9,618 nucleotides of DNA from Firmicutes bacterium UBA5454 (GTDB taxonomy: Bacteria; Bacillota; Clostridia; Caldicoprobacterales; DTU083), in assembly GCA_002426555.1 (NCBI GenBank), contig DIQU01000017.1, forward strand, positions 1 to 9,618, written 5' to 3'. Made by a program: the position numbers and the translations under genes. Of this stretch, positions 1-7,006 are shown in pieces. The notes beneath the pieces were generated by a model, which had not been told where the DNA came from, searched no databases, and saw only the letters and a program-made list of their open reading frames with translations. The stretch's first letter is position 1, and every line of letters begins with the position of its first letter.

Positions 1-1341
1 CTTCCTTGAATCCAATCTTTTCATAGGATCGTGTAAACTGATTGCGGAATAAGTAAGATCCTTCTTGAAAGACGAAAGCGATATTCTCTAAAATAGTTTT
101 GCACAACACAGAAAGAGAGTACCGCCATGAATATATTAACACAGTCAAGTGTTGAATGTTTCAGAACTCTGATGGATGATGACCTGCTTCAAAAGATTGT
201 TGCACCTGTGATATTTGCCCCAACCGCCGAAAACTATACGAATATGACCAGTTCCATTGATGCTCTTTCAAGGAATACATCGCTGTATCAAATGCGTGTT
301 GTTATTGAGCAGGCAGACCTGCGGTTTCGCAATTCTCCTGGAAGAACAGACCGATATTATGTTAAACAAACAAGAGAACGAACACTCATGACTTTATTTG
401 GAGAACTGACATTCAAAAGAACCGAATACATAGATCGAGGAAATGGTACTTCATTCATATATATTGATCGCAAGATCGGCCTTCTAAAGCGAATGCGATA
501 TGATCCAGCTGTATGTGCACTTATCTATGAGACATACAGTGACCAGAATTCAATGATTAAGGCTGGAAAGCTGATTGGGGAGCGTCTCCACCCATTTACT
601 ATGAATGATGATCGTTCAGAGTACTGGATTCCACGTCAGACTGTTCAGAAGATCCTCTTGCGTTTCAAGAAGATTCAGCCTCAAATAGAAAGACTTAAAG
701 AAACTCCTGAAACTCTGTTCGTCATGGCAGATGAAAAATATATACCACTTCAGCGGGCTAAGATACTTGCCGATGAACTGAAACCTCATATGGACGAAGA
801 AATCAGCTCTTACAGAGGTCATATAAAAGCCCAGATCAAAATAGCAGTTGTATTTCATGGGAGAATTCGAAAAACAAAGAAGAATGGAGAATTTTCAGAA
901 AGATGGGAACTGACTGAGAAACAGATCTTCACCTATCCAGAAGACACTAAGAATTTCTGGGTTCATCTGAATGAAGATCTGGCCCGACGATATGACATGA
1001 CTACAGTCAGAAACATCTATGTGATGGGAGATGGAGCTTCCTGGATCAAAGCAGGACCCAACGAACTTCGAACTCAGGACAGTGAAGCAGCTTACGCTGC
1101 AGACAGATTCCACTGCATTAACGCGATAAACAAAATTACCAAAGATGATTCCAACCGCAAGCTGTTACTGGATTATGCCTACAAGGCAAAAAAAGACGAT
1201 TTCAATAAAGTAGCCGAGGCATTGCAAAGCAGTTCTGTCCTTAGCTCAGAATCTTATAAAAGCACTGTTAATTACGTGTTGAATCAAATAGACGGATTGC
1301 TTATCATGAACCAGAAAGTAAAAATCGGATGTTCAATGGAA
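1..1341 (+). mobile_element. ISLre2-type insertion sequence remnant, right end missing
   Basis: This stretch holds the left part of an ISLre2-family element: a leader with a plausible promoter and a transposase gene that stops matching the family after residue 405. The right end of the element is absent, because sequence from about 1342 belongs to a HAD phosphatase gene on the other strand. I could not place the left inverted repeat; it may lie in 1-60 or outside the window. Without a right end the copy should not be able to move by itself. Confidence 0.7.
65..94 (+). promoter_or_regulatory. Possible sigma-A promoter of the ISLre2 transposase
   Basis: TTGAAA at 65-70 and TAAAAT at 89-94 are separated by 18 bases, close to the -35/-10 consensus. 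The putative start site would fall about 25 bases before the transposase ATG at 127. This is read by eye only, and A/T-rich DNA gives chance matches. Confidence 0.4.
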
Positions 1342-1437
1342 TTTCCATTTCCTCCAATAAGACCGTCCAATTCAAAATCAAAATGTCTTTCCAGTATTTC
1401 CTGTTTAGAACATCCAGTACACAAAAATACAAAATGA
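127..1437 (+). pseudogene. ISLre2 (UPF0236) family transposase, C-terminally truncated
   Basis: The reading frame encodes 436 residues. The first 405 read as a UPF0236/ISLre2 DDE transposase: a lysine/arginine-rich N-terminal region with FGELTFKRTEY (about residues 91-101), FVMADEKYIPLQ near 198-209, and VMGDGASWIKAG near 299-310, whose aspartates are likely catalytic. The family's late motif, roughly GCSxEGHVSH, is present only as GCSME ending at residue 405 (base 1341). The last 31 residues are read from the antisense strand of the adjoining HAD gene and have no family resemblance. The conserved region that should follow is missing, so the protein is probably inactive. The start at 127 follows a purine-rich AGAGAG a few bases upstream. 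Family assignment is confident; loss of function is inferred. Confidence 0.85.
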
Positions 1438-1538
1438 CCATTTTTTCTTGCTGCGATAACCGCCTCTTTTGCTGATGATGGTATTCGTGCTTTGTAATTA
1501 ATTAATGTCCCATCTACATCTAAAAACAATATTGCCAT
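1332..1538 (-). pseudogene. Cof-type HAD phosphatase, N-terminal fragment
   Basis: The start ATG at 1538 follows AGGAG seven bases upstream. The first residues, MAILFLDVDGTLINYKARIP, contain HAD motif I (DxDGT, nucleophile D7 and acid/base D9). FVFLCTGCSK (about residues 36-45) fits motif II (hhhT). LDGLIGGNGNSIE (57-69) fits the Cof subfamily pattern before the cap domain. After residue 69 the frame runs into antisense ISLre2 sequence, so the cap domain and motifs III and IV (about 180-200 residues) are missing. Cof-type HAD phosphatases dephosphorylate sugar phosphates or related metabolites and often sit in PTS operons, which fits its place after the glucosidase. It is separated from that gene by a terminator hairpin. 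It is presumably non-functional. Confidence 0.8.
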
Positions 1539-1554
1539 ATTCACAACTCCTGAT

Positions 1555-1588
1555 AAAAAAGATGTTCTATGATTTCCGAACATCTTTT
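1555..1588 (-). terminator. Rho-independent terminator after the beta-glucoside operon
   Basis: An 11-bp perfect stem, AAAAGATGTTC paired with GAACATCTTTT (1557-1567 with 1578-1588), encloses a 10-base loop. On the minus strand it ends in a run of T (1555-1560), eight bases after the glucosidase stop codon. The plus-strand side is also T-rich, so it could work in both directions. It separates the glucosidase from the HAD gene, whose ribosome binding site begins just after the T run. The HAD gene therefore depended on read-through or its own promoter. Confidence 0.8.
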
Positions 1589-1595
1589 CTATTTT

Positions 1596-3032
1596 TTATT
1601 CAATTCCTAAATCTTTGCCATTAGTACCAATGACTGTTTTGTACCAATTGTAACTCTTCTTCAGATATCTGTTTCCTGTACCATTTCCTTCATCATCCAA
1701 ATCAACGTAGATGATGCCGTATCTCTTTGACATTTGTCCTGTACCATTAGAAACAATATCAATAGGACCCCACATAGTATATCCGAACAGATCAACACCC
1801 TTTTCAATAGCTCTTTGCATAGCCTGAACATGTTTTCTCATGTAATCAATACGATAATCATCATTAATTACATTACCTTCCTCTACCGTGTCAATAGCGC
1901 CTAATCCATTTTCAGAAATAAACAATGGCTTCTGATATCTGTCATATAAATCCTGTAAAGCCAGCATTAATCCGTCTGGGTCAACTGACCATCCCCATCC
2001 TGTCTTTGGTAAATATGGATTTACAATACCTTCAATTGTATTTGTATCAATAATCTTTTCAGCAGCTTCAGTCTCTTCAGAAGATACCACTCTGCTTCTG
2101 TAATAAGAGAATGTAATGAAGTCTACAGGATAAGAAGCAATAATTTCTTCATCTCCCTCTTCAAAAGTGATTTTGATGTTATTTTCTTCAAAATACTGCC
2201 AGATATAATCCGGATACTTTCCTCTTACCTGAACATCGGAGAAGAAATACTCTTTTCTCTTTTCTTTTTCAGCAGCAATAACATCTTTTGGATTACATGT
2301 GTAAGGATACACTGTCTTGTACGCAATCATTGCCCCAACTTTAGCATGGTTAGAATGCTGGTGAATATACTTTACTGCAAGTGCACTTGCTACAAACTGG
2401 TGATGTGCTGCCTGATACATTCTTTGCAGCAGATTTTCGCTGTCAGGATAAATACATGCAGCATCCCAACAGATAGGTTTTACAGCCGCGTTACCAATTT
2501 CATTAAATGTCAGCCAGTAATCAACAACATCGTCAAGATTATCAACAATCGTTCTGACAAACTTCATATAAAACTCAATAAATTTACGATTATCCCATCC
2601 ACCATATGTATCTACTAAATGCAATGGTGTTTCATAATGAGAAATAGTAACCATAACTTTCATTCCCAGTTCATGACAGTATTTAAACATATCATGATAG
2701 AAATCCAGTCCATTTTGATTTGGAGTTTCTTCTTCACCCGTAGGATAAATTCTTGTCCAGTTGATAGATGTTCTGAAAATATTGAAATTAGCTTCAGCCA
2801 TCAGTTTCAAATCACTCTTATAGGTGTGATAAAAGTCAATTGCCTTGTGAGTAGGATAATAATCCGCATCTCTTCTCAATCCTCCAAAAAAGCCTCTTGC
2901 CTTGATATCTGCTGTAGACATTTGTTTGCCATCTTCCAGATAAGCACCCTCACACTGGTTGGCAGCTACCGCACCACCCCATAAAAATCCTTCAGGAAAT
3001 TCTTTTTTCACTTTTTTATTTAACAATGCCAT
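1596..3032 (-). CDS. bglA: 6-phospho-beta-glucosidase (GH1)
   Basis: This cytoplasmic glycoside hydrolase family 1 enzyme hydrolyses PTS-imported beta-glucoside 6-phosphates (cellobiose, arbutin or salicin type) to glucose 6-phosphate and an aglycone or glucose. Its 478 residues are the normal full length. Visible landmarks are the N-terminal GH1 signature FPEGFLWGGAVAANQCEGAY (about 12-31), the acid/base glutamate in TFNEIG (E178), the nucleophile in FISENGLGA (E374), and the 6-phosphate pocket S428, K436 and Y438 in the segment ending MSKRYGIIYVD. That pocket separates phospho-glycosidases from ordinary beta-glucosidases. The ATG at 3032 is preceded by AGAAGGAG, which lies inside the end of the EIIA gene. 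Only one base separates the EIIA stop from this start, so translation is probably coupled. A terminator follows. The exact natural substrate cannot be read from the sequence. Confidence 0.95.
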   Translation of the reverse strand: MALLNKKVKKEFPEGFLWGGAVAANQCEGAYLEDGKQMSTADIKARGFFGGLRRDADYYPTHKAIDFYHTYKSDLKLMAEANFNIFRTSINWTRIYPTGEEETPNQNGLDFYHDMFKYCHELGMKVMVTISHYETPLHLVDTYGGWDNRKFIEFYMKFVRTIVDNLDDVVDYWLTFNEIGNAAVKPICWDAACIYPDSENLLQRMYQAAHHQFVASALAVKYIHQHSNHAKVGAMIAYKTVYPYTCNPKDVIAAEKEKRKEYFFSDVQVRGKYPDYIWQYFEENNIKITFEEGDEEIIASYPVDFITFSYYRSRVVSSEETEAAEKIIDTNTIEGIVNPYLPKTGWGWSVDPDGLMLALQDLYDRYQKPLFISENGLGAIDTVEEGNVINDDYRIDYMRKHVQAMQRAIEKGVDLFGYTMWGPIDIVSNGTGQMSKRYGIIYVDLDDEGNGTGNRYLKKSYNWYKTVIGTNGKDLGIE

Positions 3033-3033
3033 A

Positions 3034-3525
3034 CTATTCTCCTTCTTCTTTATATTCAGCTACTACTGTTTTTCCTTTTTTTGCATATCCGTCTGTTGTA
3101 AAACTCATTTTCTTCTCACAGCCAGGGAAAATCATCATTGTTGTCAGATCATATCCTTCTTGTTTCAAATCATAGGAATTCATGCGAATGATTTTATCTC
3201 CTCTATGGACAACAGTTCCTGCTTCTACAAACTTTTTAAATCCGACACCTTGTTTATTTACAGTATCAATACCGATATGCACCAGTATTTCTACACCATC
3301 TTCATTTTTCATTCCAAATGCATGTATGGTAGGAAACACCATTGTGACCTCTCCATCACATGGAGCCACAATCACATCATCATCAGGCACAATGGCAACA
3401 CCAGTTCCCATCATACCTTTAGAAAACACATCGTCATTCACTGCAGTAAGTGGAATGATTTTCCCACTTACCACAGCTACAAAATCATTTGGGTTTTTTT
3501 CTTTTTTTGAAAACAACTTAAACAT
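3034..3525 (-). CDS. PTS glucose-type EIIA component
   Basis: This is a stand-alone 163-residue EIIA domain of the Glc/Crr family, cytoplasmic, which passes phosphate from HPr-P to the EIIB domain encoded just upstream. The beta-sandwich core is recognisable: VIVAPCDGEVTMVFPTIHAFGM carries the first active-site histidine (H68), and EILVHIGIDTVN carries the phosphorylated histidine (H83). These are spaced 15 residues apart, as in E. coli EIIA-Glc (H75/H90). The ATG at 3525 lies two bases after the EIIBC stop. The only possible ribosome binding site is a weak GGAAAG within the upstream gene's end, which suggests translational coupling. In BglF/BglP proteins this domain is normally fused to the C-terminus of EIIBC; here it is a separate gene. 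Confidence 0.93.
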   Translation of the reverse strand: MFKLFSKKEKNPNDFVAVVSGKIIPLTAVNDDVFSKGMMGTGVAIVPDDDVIVAPCDGEVTMVFPTIHAFGMKNEDGVEILVHIGIDTVNKQGVGFKKFVEAGTVVHRGDKIIRMNSYDLKQEGYDLTTMMIFPGCEKKMSFTTDGYAKKGKTVVAEYKEEGE

Positions 3526-3527
3526 AC

Positions 3528-4916
3528 TTACTTGATACTCTTTCCATCATATAAAACATAAGTGCATAGAAAGGAGACTACGAAGGAAACAGCAACACCA
3601 GCAAGAATTGCGCCCATAGTCTTTTCAAAAATAACCACACCAAGGATAGAAGAATAACCCATCGCAAAAGCTTTAGCACCCATAAATCCGGCAACAGCAC
3701 CACCAGCAATACCACCGGCAACAAGACTGATCATCGGTTTCTTCAAGCGAAGATTAACACCATATAATGCAGGTTCAGATACACCAGAAAGCATAGCGCC
3801 GATACCTGCAGACAATGCAGTTGCCCTGAATTCTTTATCTTTAGTTTTTAAAGCAACAGCACAACAGGAACCGCACTCAGAAATGTTATGTAAAATCCAA
3901 CCAGGTCTGAACACATTATCATATCCTGTACGAGAGAATAATTCCATCATAGGAGCTACAGGCAACATATTTACACCCAGCATAACCAGGAATGGCTGAG
4001 CTGCGGCAATAATACCCGGAGCAAATCCACCTACATGTGCCTGTAACCAGATGATACCTGCAACAATCCAGGAACCAACAATATTACCAATAGGACCTAA
4101 TGCTAATACAACGATTGGAAAACCAATTAAGAATACACATAATGGAGCAAACACACTTCTGAATAATCCAGGAATAACTCTATAGAAGAATCTTTCCAGA
4201 TATGCACATAAAATAGCTGTAAAAATGCCTGGAAGTAATGTACTACCATAGGAAGCTAAATGCACCGGAAGACCAAACATTGTAGTAGCTTCTCCAGCAG
4301 TCATAATAGTGTCAAATGACGGATATACCAGTGTCAATGCAATTGCCATGGAAAATGCAGGGTTGGACTTTAAGACCTTGCTGGTACCGTATGCCACTAA
4401 TACAGGCATAAAGTAGAATGGTGCACTGGACATAAAGTTAAGCATTGTATATGCAGTAGTACTTGCTACTGATGGGAAGAAGTAATTCAGTAAAGAGAGA
4501 ATTACTTTCAGCATACCTGCACCATATACTACTGTAATGAATGGTGTCAGCGACTGAGACATAAATGTAATTGCCTTTTCAAAATAGTATTTGAAGTTCT
4601 TCTTCTCATTACCAGACACAATATCTCCATCAAGATTCTCATTAATTGGAGCTTCTGTTTGTACAGAGTAATTCTTTTCAAGGTTATCAAATACAGGGAA
4701 TAAATGCTCACCAAGAATAATCTGGTACTGCTGATTTCCATAAACCACAGCTAATACTCCAGGCAGATTTTTAATTTTTTCATCCTCTGCTTTATTTCTG
4801 TCATTCAAATATAATCTTAAACGTGTTACGCAATGTGTAATTGTTTTGATATTTTCGACGCCACCAACATATTCCACTATCTGCTTTGTCAAATTATCAT
4901 AATCTATTTTAGCCAT
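3528..4916 (-). CDS. bglP: PTS beta-glucoside EIIBC permease
   Basis: This 462-residue membrane transporter takes up and phosphorylates beta-glucosides. The N-terminal EIIB domain (about 1-90) has the phosphocysteine in ITHCVTRLRL (C29). A linker (about 90-105) leads to an EIIC domain of roughly ten hydrophobic segments. It contains the family motif GVSEPALYGVNLRLKKP near the sugar-binding site, and ends hydrophobically at VVSFLCTYVLYDGKSIK. I chose the ATG at 4916 because MAKIDYDNLTKQIVEYVGG matches usual EIIB N-termini and GAGAGG lies nine bases upstream; a start nine codons earlier lacks these. This start overlaps the last eight bases of the antiterminator fragment (ATGGCTAA). No EIIA domain is fused; it is the next gene. 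Substrate specificity within the glucose/glucoside superfamily is inferred from the neighbouring glucosidase. Confidence 0.92.
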   Translation of the reverse strand: MAKIDYDNLTKQIVEYVGGVENIKTITHCVTRLRLYLNDRNKAEDEKIKNLPGVLAVVYGNQQYQIILGEHLFPVFDNLEKNYSVQTEAPINENLDGDIVSGNEKKNFKYYFEKAITFMSQSLTPFITVVYGAGMLKVILSLLNYFFPSVASTTAYTMLNFMSSAPFYFMPVLVAYGTSKVLKSNPAFSMAIALTLVYPSFDTIMTAGEATTMFGLPVHLASYGSTLLPGIFTAILCAYLERFFYRVIPGLFRSVFAPLCVFLIGFPIVVLALGPIGNIVGSWIVAGIIWLQAHVGGFAPGIIAAAQPFLVMLGVNMLPVAPMMELFSRTGYDNVFRPGWILHNISECGSCCAVALKTKDKEFRATALSAGIGAMLSGVSEPALYGVNLRLKKPMISLVAGGIAGGAVAGFMGAKAFAMGYSSILGVVIFEKTMGAILAGVAVSFVVSFLCTYVLYDGKSIK

Positions 4917-5265
4917 TAGTATTGTCCTCTCTTTGTAGCTCATACAGCCTTACAATATGAATCATTAAATAAATACAATCTTCATCAGTACATCTGTAAT
5001 CAAACTTTTCATTTATGAATTCACTGATTTCCTGAATACACCTGTCAACTCCTTCATACTTTGTGACCAGCTGACCGAATATATTAGTAACCTCAATAGA
5101 ACCGTTGGAAGTTTGATGACTGACAATTCTGCTTAAGAAAAATTTCAGGTGAATAATGTACCTTGAATACGCTAATGAATCTTCATCCATTTGATTTCCA
5201 AGATATTTCATTGTGATGTCCACAATTCTGTTCACGCCTTCGAGCAATTCTCTTGTTTCAATTTT
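4909..5265 (-). pseudogene. LicT/BglG-type antiterminator, PRD2 remnant only
   Basis: About 118 codons match the second PTS regulation domain of LicT-type transcriptional antiterminators. Both regulatory histidines of PRD2 can be recognised: YIIHLKFF (equivalent to LicT H207) and YLMIHIVRLYE (equivalent to H269). The RNA-binding CAT domain and PRD1 (about 170 residues) are missing. Upstream of the segment KIETRELLEG the frame becomes antisense to the ISL3 transposase, with no convincing start codon or ribosome binding site. It overlaps the EIIBC start by eight bases, so it was the first gene of the operon. An intact protein would bind a RAT hairpin in the leader mRNA and prevent termination when beta-glucosides are present; this remnant cannot bind RNA. 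Confidence 0.88.
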
Positions 5266-6559
5266 ACTGAAACATCTCCTCCACGTCAAGCATACTGTCA
5301 TCGATTCTTCAAGAATTGATGAAGATAAAGATGCTGTAATCATCTGTGCCCATCCTACCAAAGCTCACAGTCATAACTGTCCGATCTGTGGCAGACGATG
5401 CAGCTGCTATGACTCTGGGAAAGGATTGCGGAGATGGAGAGCTCTGGACTGGGGATTTACCAAGGTATTCATTGAGGCTCCTGCGATACGCATCGAGTGC
5501 CCGGAACATGGGGTGCATACAGCTGCAGTTCCGTGGGCAAGGCATCACTCAACATTCACCAGATACTTTGAAAATACGGCGGCTTGGATGGCACTGTATC
5601 TACCAAAAAACGCTGTGGCAGAGTATATGCGTATTTCATGGAATACAGTCGGACCAATCATCTCCAGATTCAAAGCCGACGCGGATCCAATGCCTGAACA
5701 TCGTTTCAACAATTTGAAGCATATAGGCATTGATGAAACCAGCTATCGTAAGGGACATACGTATCTCACTGTCGTAGTTAACCATGACACCAACAGTGTC
5801 ATATGGGTTCATGACAGGCATGGCAAGGAGGTGCTGAGGGAATTCTTTGAGACACTGAGTGAAGAGCAGAGAAGCACTATAGAATGCGTTACAGCAGATG
5901 GTGCACGGTGGATCAGTGAAACGATGGATGAATACATTCCCAACGCTCACAGATGTCTTGATATGTACCACATGGTCGAATGGGCACAGGATGCCATAGA
6001 TGAAGTAAGAACCGATTCTTGGCAGCGGGCAAGGCAAGCAGACAAACGCATCAAACGTGACAGAGGAAGACCGAGAAAAGGACAGGAACTGGATAAGACT
6101 GCAGACAGAATCAAGCACACCAGATATGCACTTGGAAAGGCACCTGAGAACCTGACAGAGAAGCAGGCTGCACAGCTTGCGTACATTGCTAATACAGATC
6201 ATAAACTATATAAAGCATACCAGCTGAAAGAGTATTTGAGGACACTGGTCAAATTGCCATTGGATCAATTGGAAACATCACTGAAAGACTGGCTATGGAA
6301 AGCATCTCATTCACAGATCAAACCAATCTATGAATTGCAGAAGAAGATCCGCAGACATTATGATGCAATCCTGAACACTGTAAGGTATCACCTTAGCAAT
6401 GCAAGAATCGAAGCGATGAACAACCAGATCAAGCTCATTATCAGAGCAGCTTTTGGATTCCGTAACATAAAGAACATGATCGACATGATCATGCTCAAGT
6501 GCTCTGATATAGATGTGCAGCTTCCCTACAAAGCTATGAAATTAACCCATTCTTCCTGA
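5213..6559 (+). CDS. ISL3-family transposase, 5' end chimeric
   Basis: The open frame from an ATG at 5213 encodes 448 residues, but the first ~17 are antisense antiterminator sequence. Transposase sequence begins around LLKHLLHVKHTVID (codon 18, base 5264). The order is then typical of ISL3. A zinc-binding N-terminus (CPICGRRC at 56-63 and IECPEHG at 94-100) precedes a helix-turn-helix (LPKNAVAEYMRISWNTV, about 130-146). The DDE core has IGIDETSYRKG (D174), TADGARWI (D229) and ARIEAMNNQIK (E400). A positively charged insertion with RDRGRPRKG (282-290) lies between the last two, as in the family. The catalytic core therefore looks intact. The natural start codon is probably lost at the junction, since the bases before CTGAAACAT read TTA rather than a start, and no ribosome binding site is evident. 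Expression is doubtful, and the lost left end should prevent movement. Confidence 0.85.
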   Translation: MMSTILFTPSSNSLVSILLKHLLHVKHTVIDSSRIDEDKDAVIICAHPTKAHSHNCPICGRRCSCYDSGKGLRRWRALDWGFTKVFIEAPAIRIECPEHGVHTAAVPWARHHSTFTRYFENTAAWMALYLPKNAVAEYMRISWNTVGPIISRFKADADPMPEHRFNNLKHIGIDETSYRKGHTYLTVVVNHDTNSVIWVHDRHGKEVLREFFETLSEEQRSTIECVTADGARWISETMDEYIPNAHRCLDMYHMVEWAQDAIDEVRTDSWQRARQADKRIKRDRGRPRKGQELDKTADRIKHTRYALGKAPENLTEKQAAQLAYIANTDHKLYKAYQLKEYLRTLVKLPLDQLETSLKDWLWKASHSQIKPIYELQKKIRRHYDAILNTVRYHLSNARIEAMNNQIKLIIRAAFGFRNIKNMIDMIMLKCSDIDVQLPYKAMKLTHSS

Positions 6560-6567
6560 TGAAGCCT
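5264..6567 (+). mobile_element. ISL3-family insertion sequence, left end missing
   Basis: The element is reduced to its transposase gene plus a short right flank. On the left, antiterminator sequence runs up to the transposase's first codons, so the promoter, leader and left inverted repeat are gone. On the right, aldolase gene sequence resumes at 6568, eight bases after the transposase stop. The terminal stretch before it, read on the minus strand as GAGGCTTCATCAGGAAG, plausibly includes the right inverted repeat overlapping the transposase C-terminus. No matching left copy or target duplication is visible. Confidence 0.65.
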
Positions 6568-6618
6568 CTAAATTTCTTTGATTTTTTCTACATTTGCATC
6601 ATCAATAAATAATTTCAT
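6568..6618 (-). pseudogene. TalC/FSA-type transaldolase-like gene, 16-codon 5' stub
   Basis: Reading MKLFIDDANVEKIKEI then a stop, this is the N-terminus of the small transaldolase / fructose-6-phosphate aldolase family, whose proteins begin MKxFIDTANxxEIKK and are about 215-220 residues long. It starts eight bases after the stop of the glycyl radical enzyme fragment, with AAGAAGAG as a possible ribosome binding site. Glycyl radical enzyme and aldolase genes are neighbours in enterobacterial loci such as ybiW/fsaA. The stop codon arises at the junction with the ISL3 right end, where TAC/TAT (Y) would be expected. The rest of the gene is absent from the window. Confidence 0.75.
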
Positions 6619-6626
6619 ATCTCTTC

Positions 6627-6940
6627 TTATAACTCCTGTTCTGTACGTCCAATAATATCATCCTGTGTTTTCTTACTCAGCACATTGAAAAAAGCACTGT
6701 ATCCCGCAACTCTGACAATCAGATCTTTATGTTTTTCAGGATGGTTCTGTGCATCAATCAATGTTTCTTTGGAAACAATGTTGTACTGTACATGATATCC
6801 ATGCAGTCTGTTGAAGAAAGCTTTTATCAACATTTCTAGTTTATCTTTCTGAATAAAGTATATATGAGTAATCGACGGATTAAAACTTTCTACCAGTAAA
6901 TTCTTATATTCAATGTTCAATTGACCTCTACCAAAATCCG
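6627..6940 (-). pseudogene. Glycyl radical enzyme (PFL-like), C-terminal fragment
   Basis: The segment LHGYHVQYNIVSKETLIDAQ followed by LIVRVAGYSAFFNVLSKKTQ and an ending DDIIGRTEQEL is the C-terminal glycyl-radical domain of the pyruvate formate-lyase superfamily. The glycine in RVAGYSAFF is the site where the activating enzyme generates the radical. FNPSIT further upstream corresponds to the FxPS motif before that domain. About 700 N-terminal residues, with the active-site cysteine, are absent. The coding frame is open only to a stop next to the preceding gene stub, and a TTG at 6920 is not a convincing start. The stretch between LNIEYKNLLVES and FNPSIT looks degenerate; a neighbouring frame reads RKF where the family has KF before NPS, which could mean two compensating indels. 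The subclass (diol dehydratase, PflD-like or other) cannot be told from this domain. Confidence 0.85.
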
Positions 6941-6970
6941 TCAGCTTTTTTCGCTAGGATTAAAAGCCAC
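6941..6970 (-). pseudogene. Nine-codon start of an unidentified gene downstream of gmrSD-like
   Basis: A GTG at 6970 lies seven bases after GGAGG in TTTGGAGGTGATTCT, a near-perfect Shine-Dalgarno. The frame reads (M)AFNPSEKS then a stop. It begins 36 bases after the stop of the restriction-protein fragment, so it was the next gene of that operon. The stop almost certainly reflects the junction with glycyl radical enzyme sequence, not a real nine-residue peptide. I do not recognise the product. Confidence 0.5.
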
Positions 6971-7006
6971 AGAATCACCTCCAAATTTGATAAACTTTCT
7001 AGGAAT

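Noticed and set aside
1539..1583. Upstream ATG for the HAD fragment
   Set aside because: That start would translate the terminator hairpin; the ATG at 1538 has a proper AGGAG.
2346..3535. Several plus-strand open frames of 90-183 codons
   Set aside because: They are antisense to the glucosidase and EIIA genes, are rich in F, I, S and H as reversed frames are, and have no family motifs or ribosome binding sites.
4917..4943. Nine-codon N-terminal extension of EIIBC
   Set aside because: EIIB domains normally begin at MAKxxY, and GAGAGG is correctly placed for the ATG at 4916; the extension lies inside the antiterminator frame.
5636..6202. Minus-strand frame of 188 codons
   Set aside because: It is antisense to the ISL3 transposase core, is cysteine- and serine-rich without motifs, and has no ribosome binding site.
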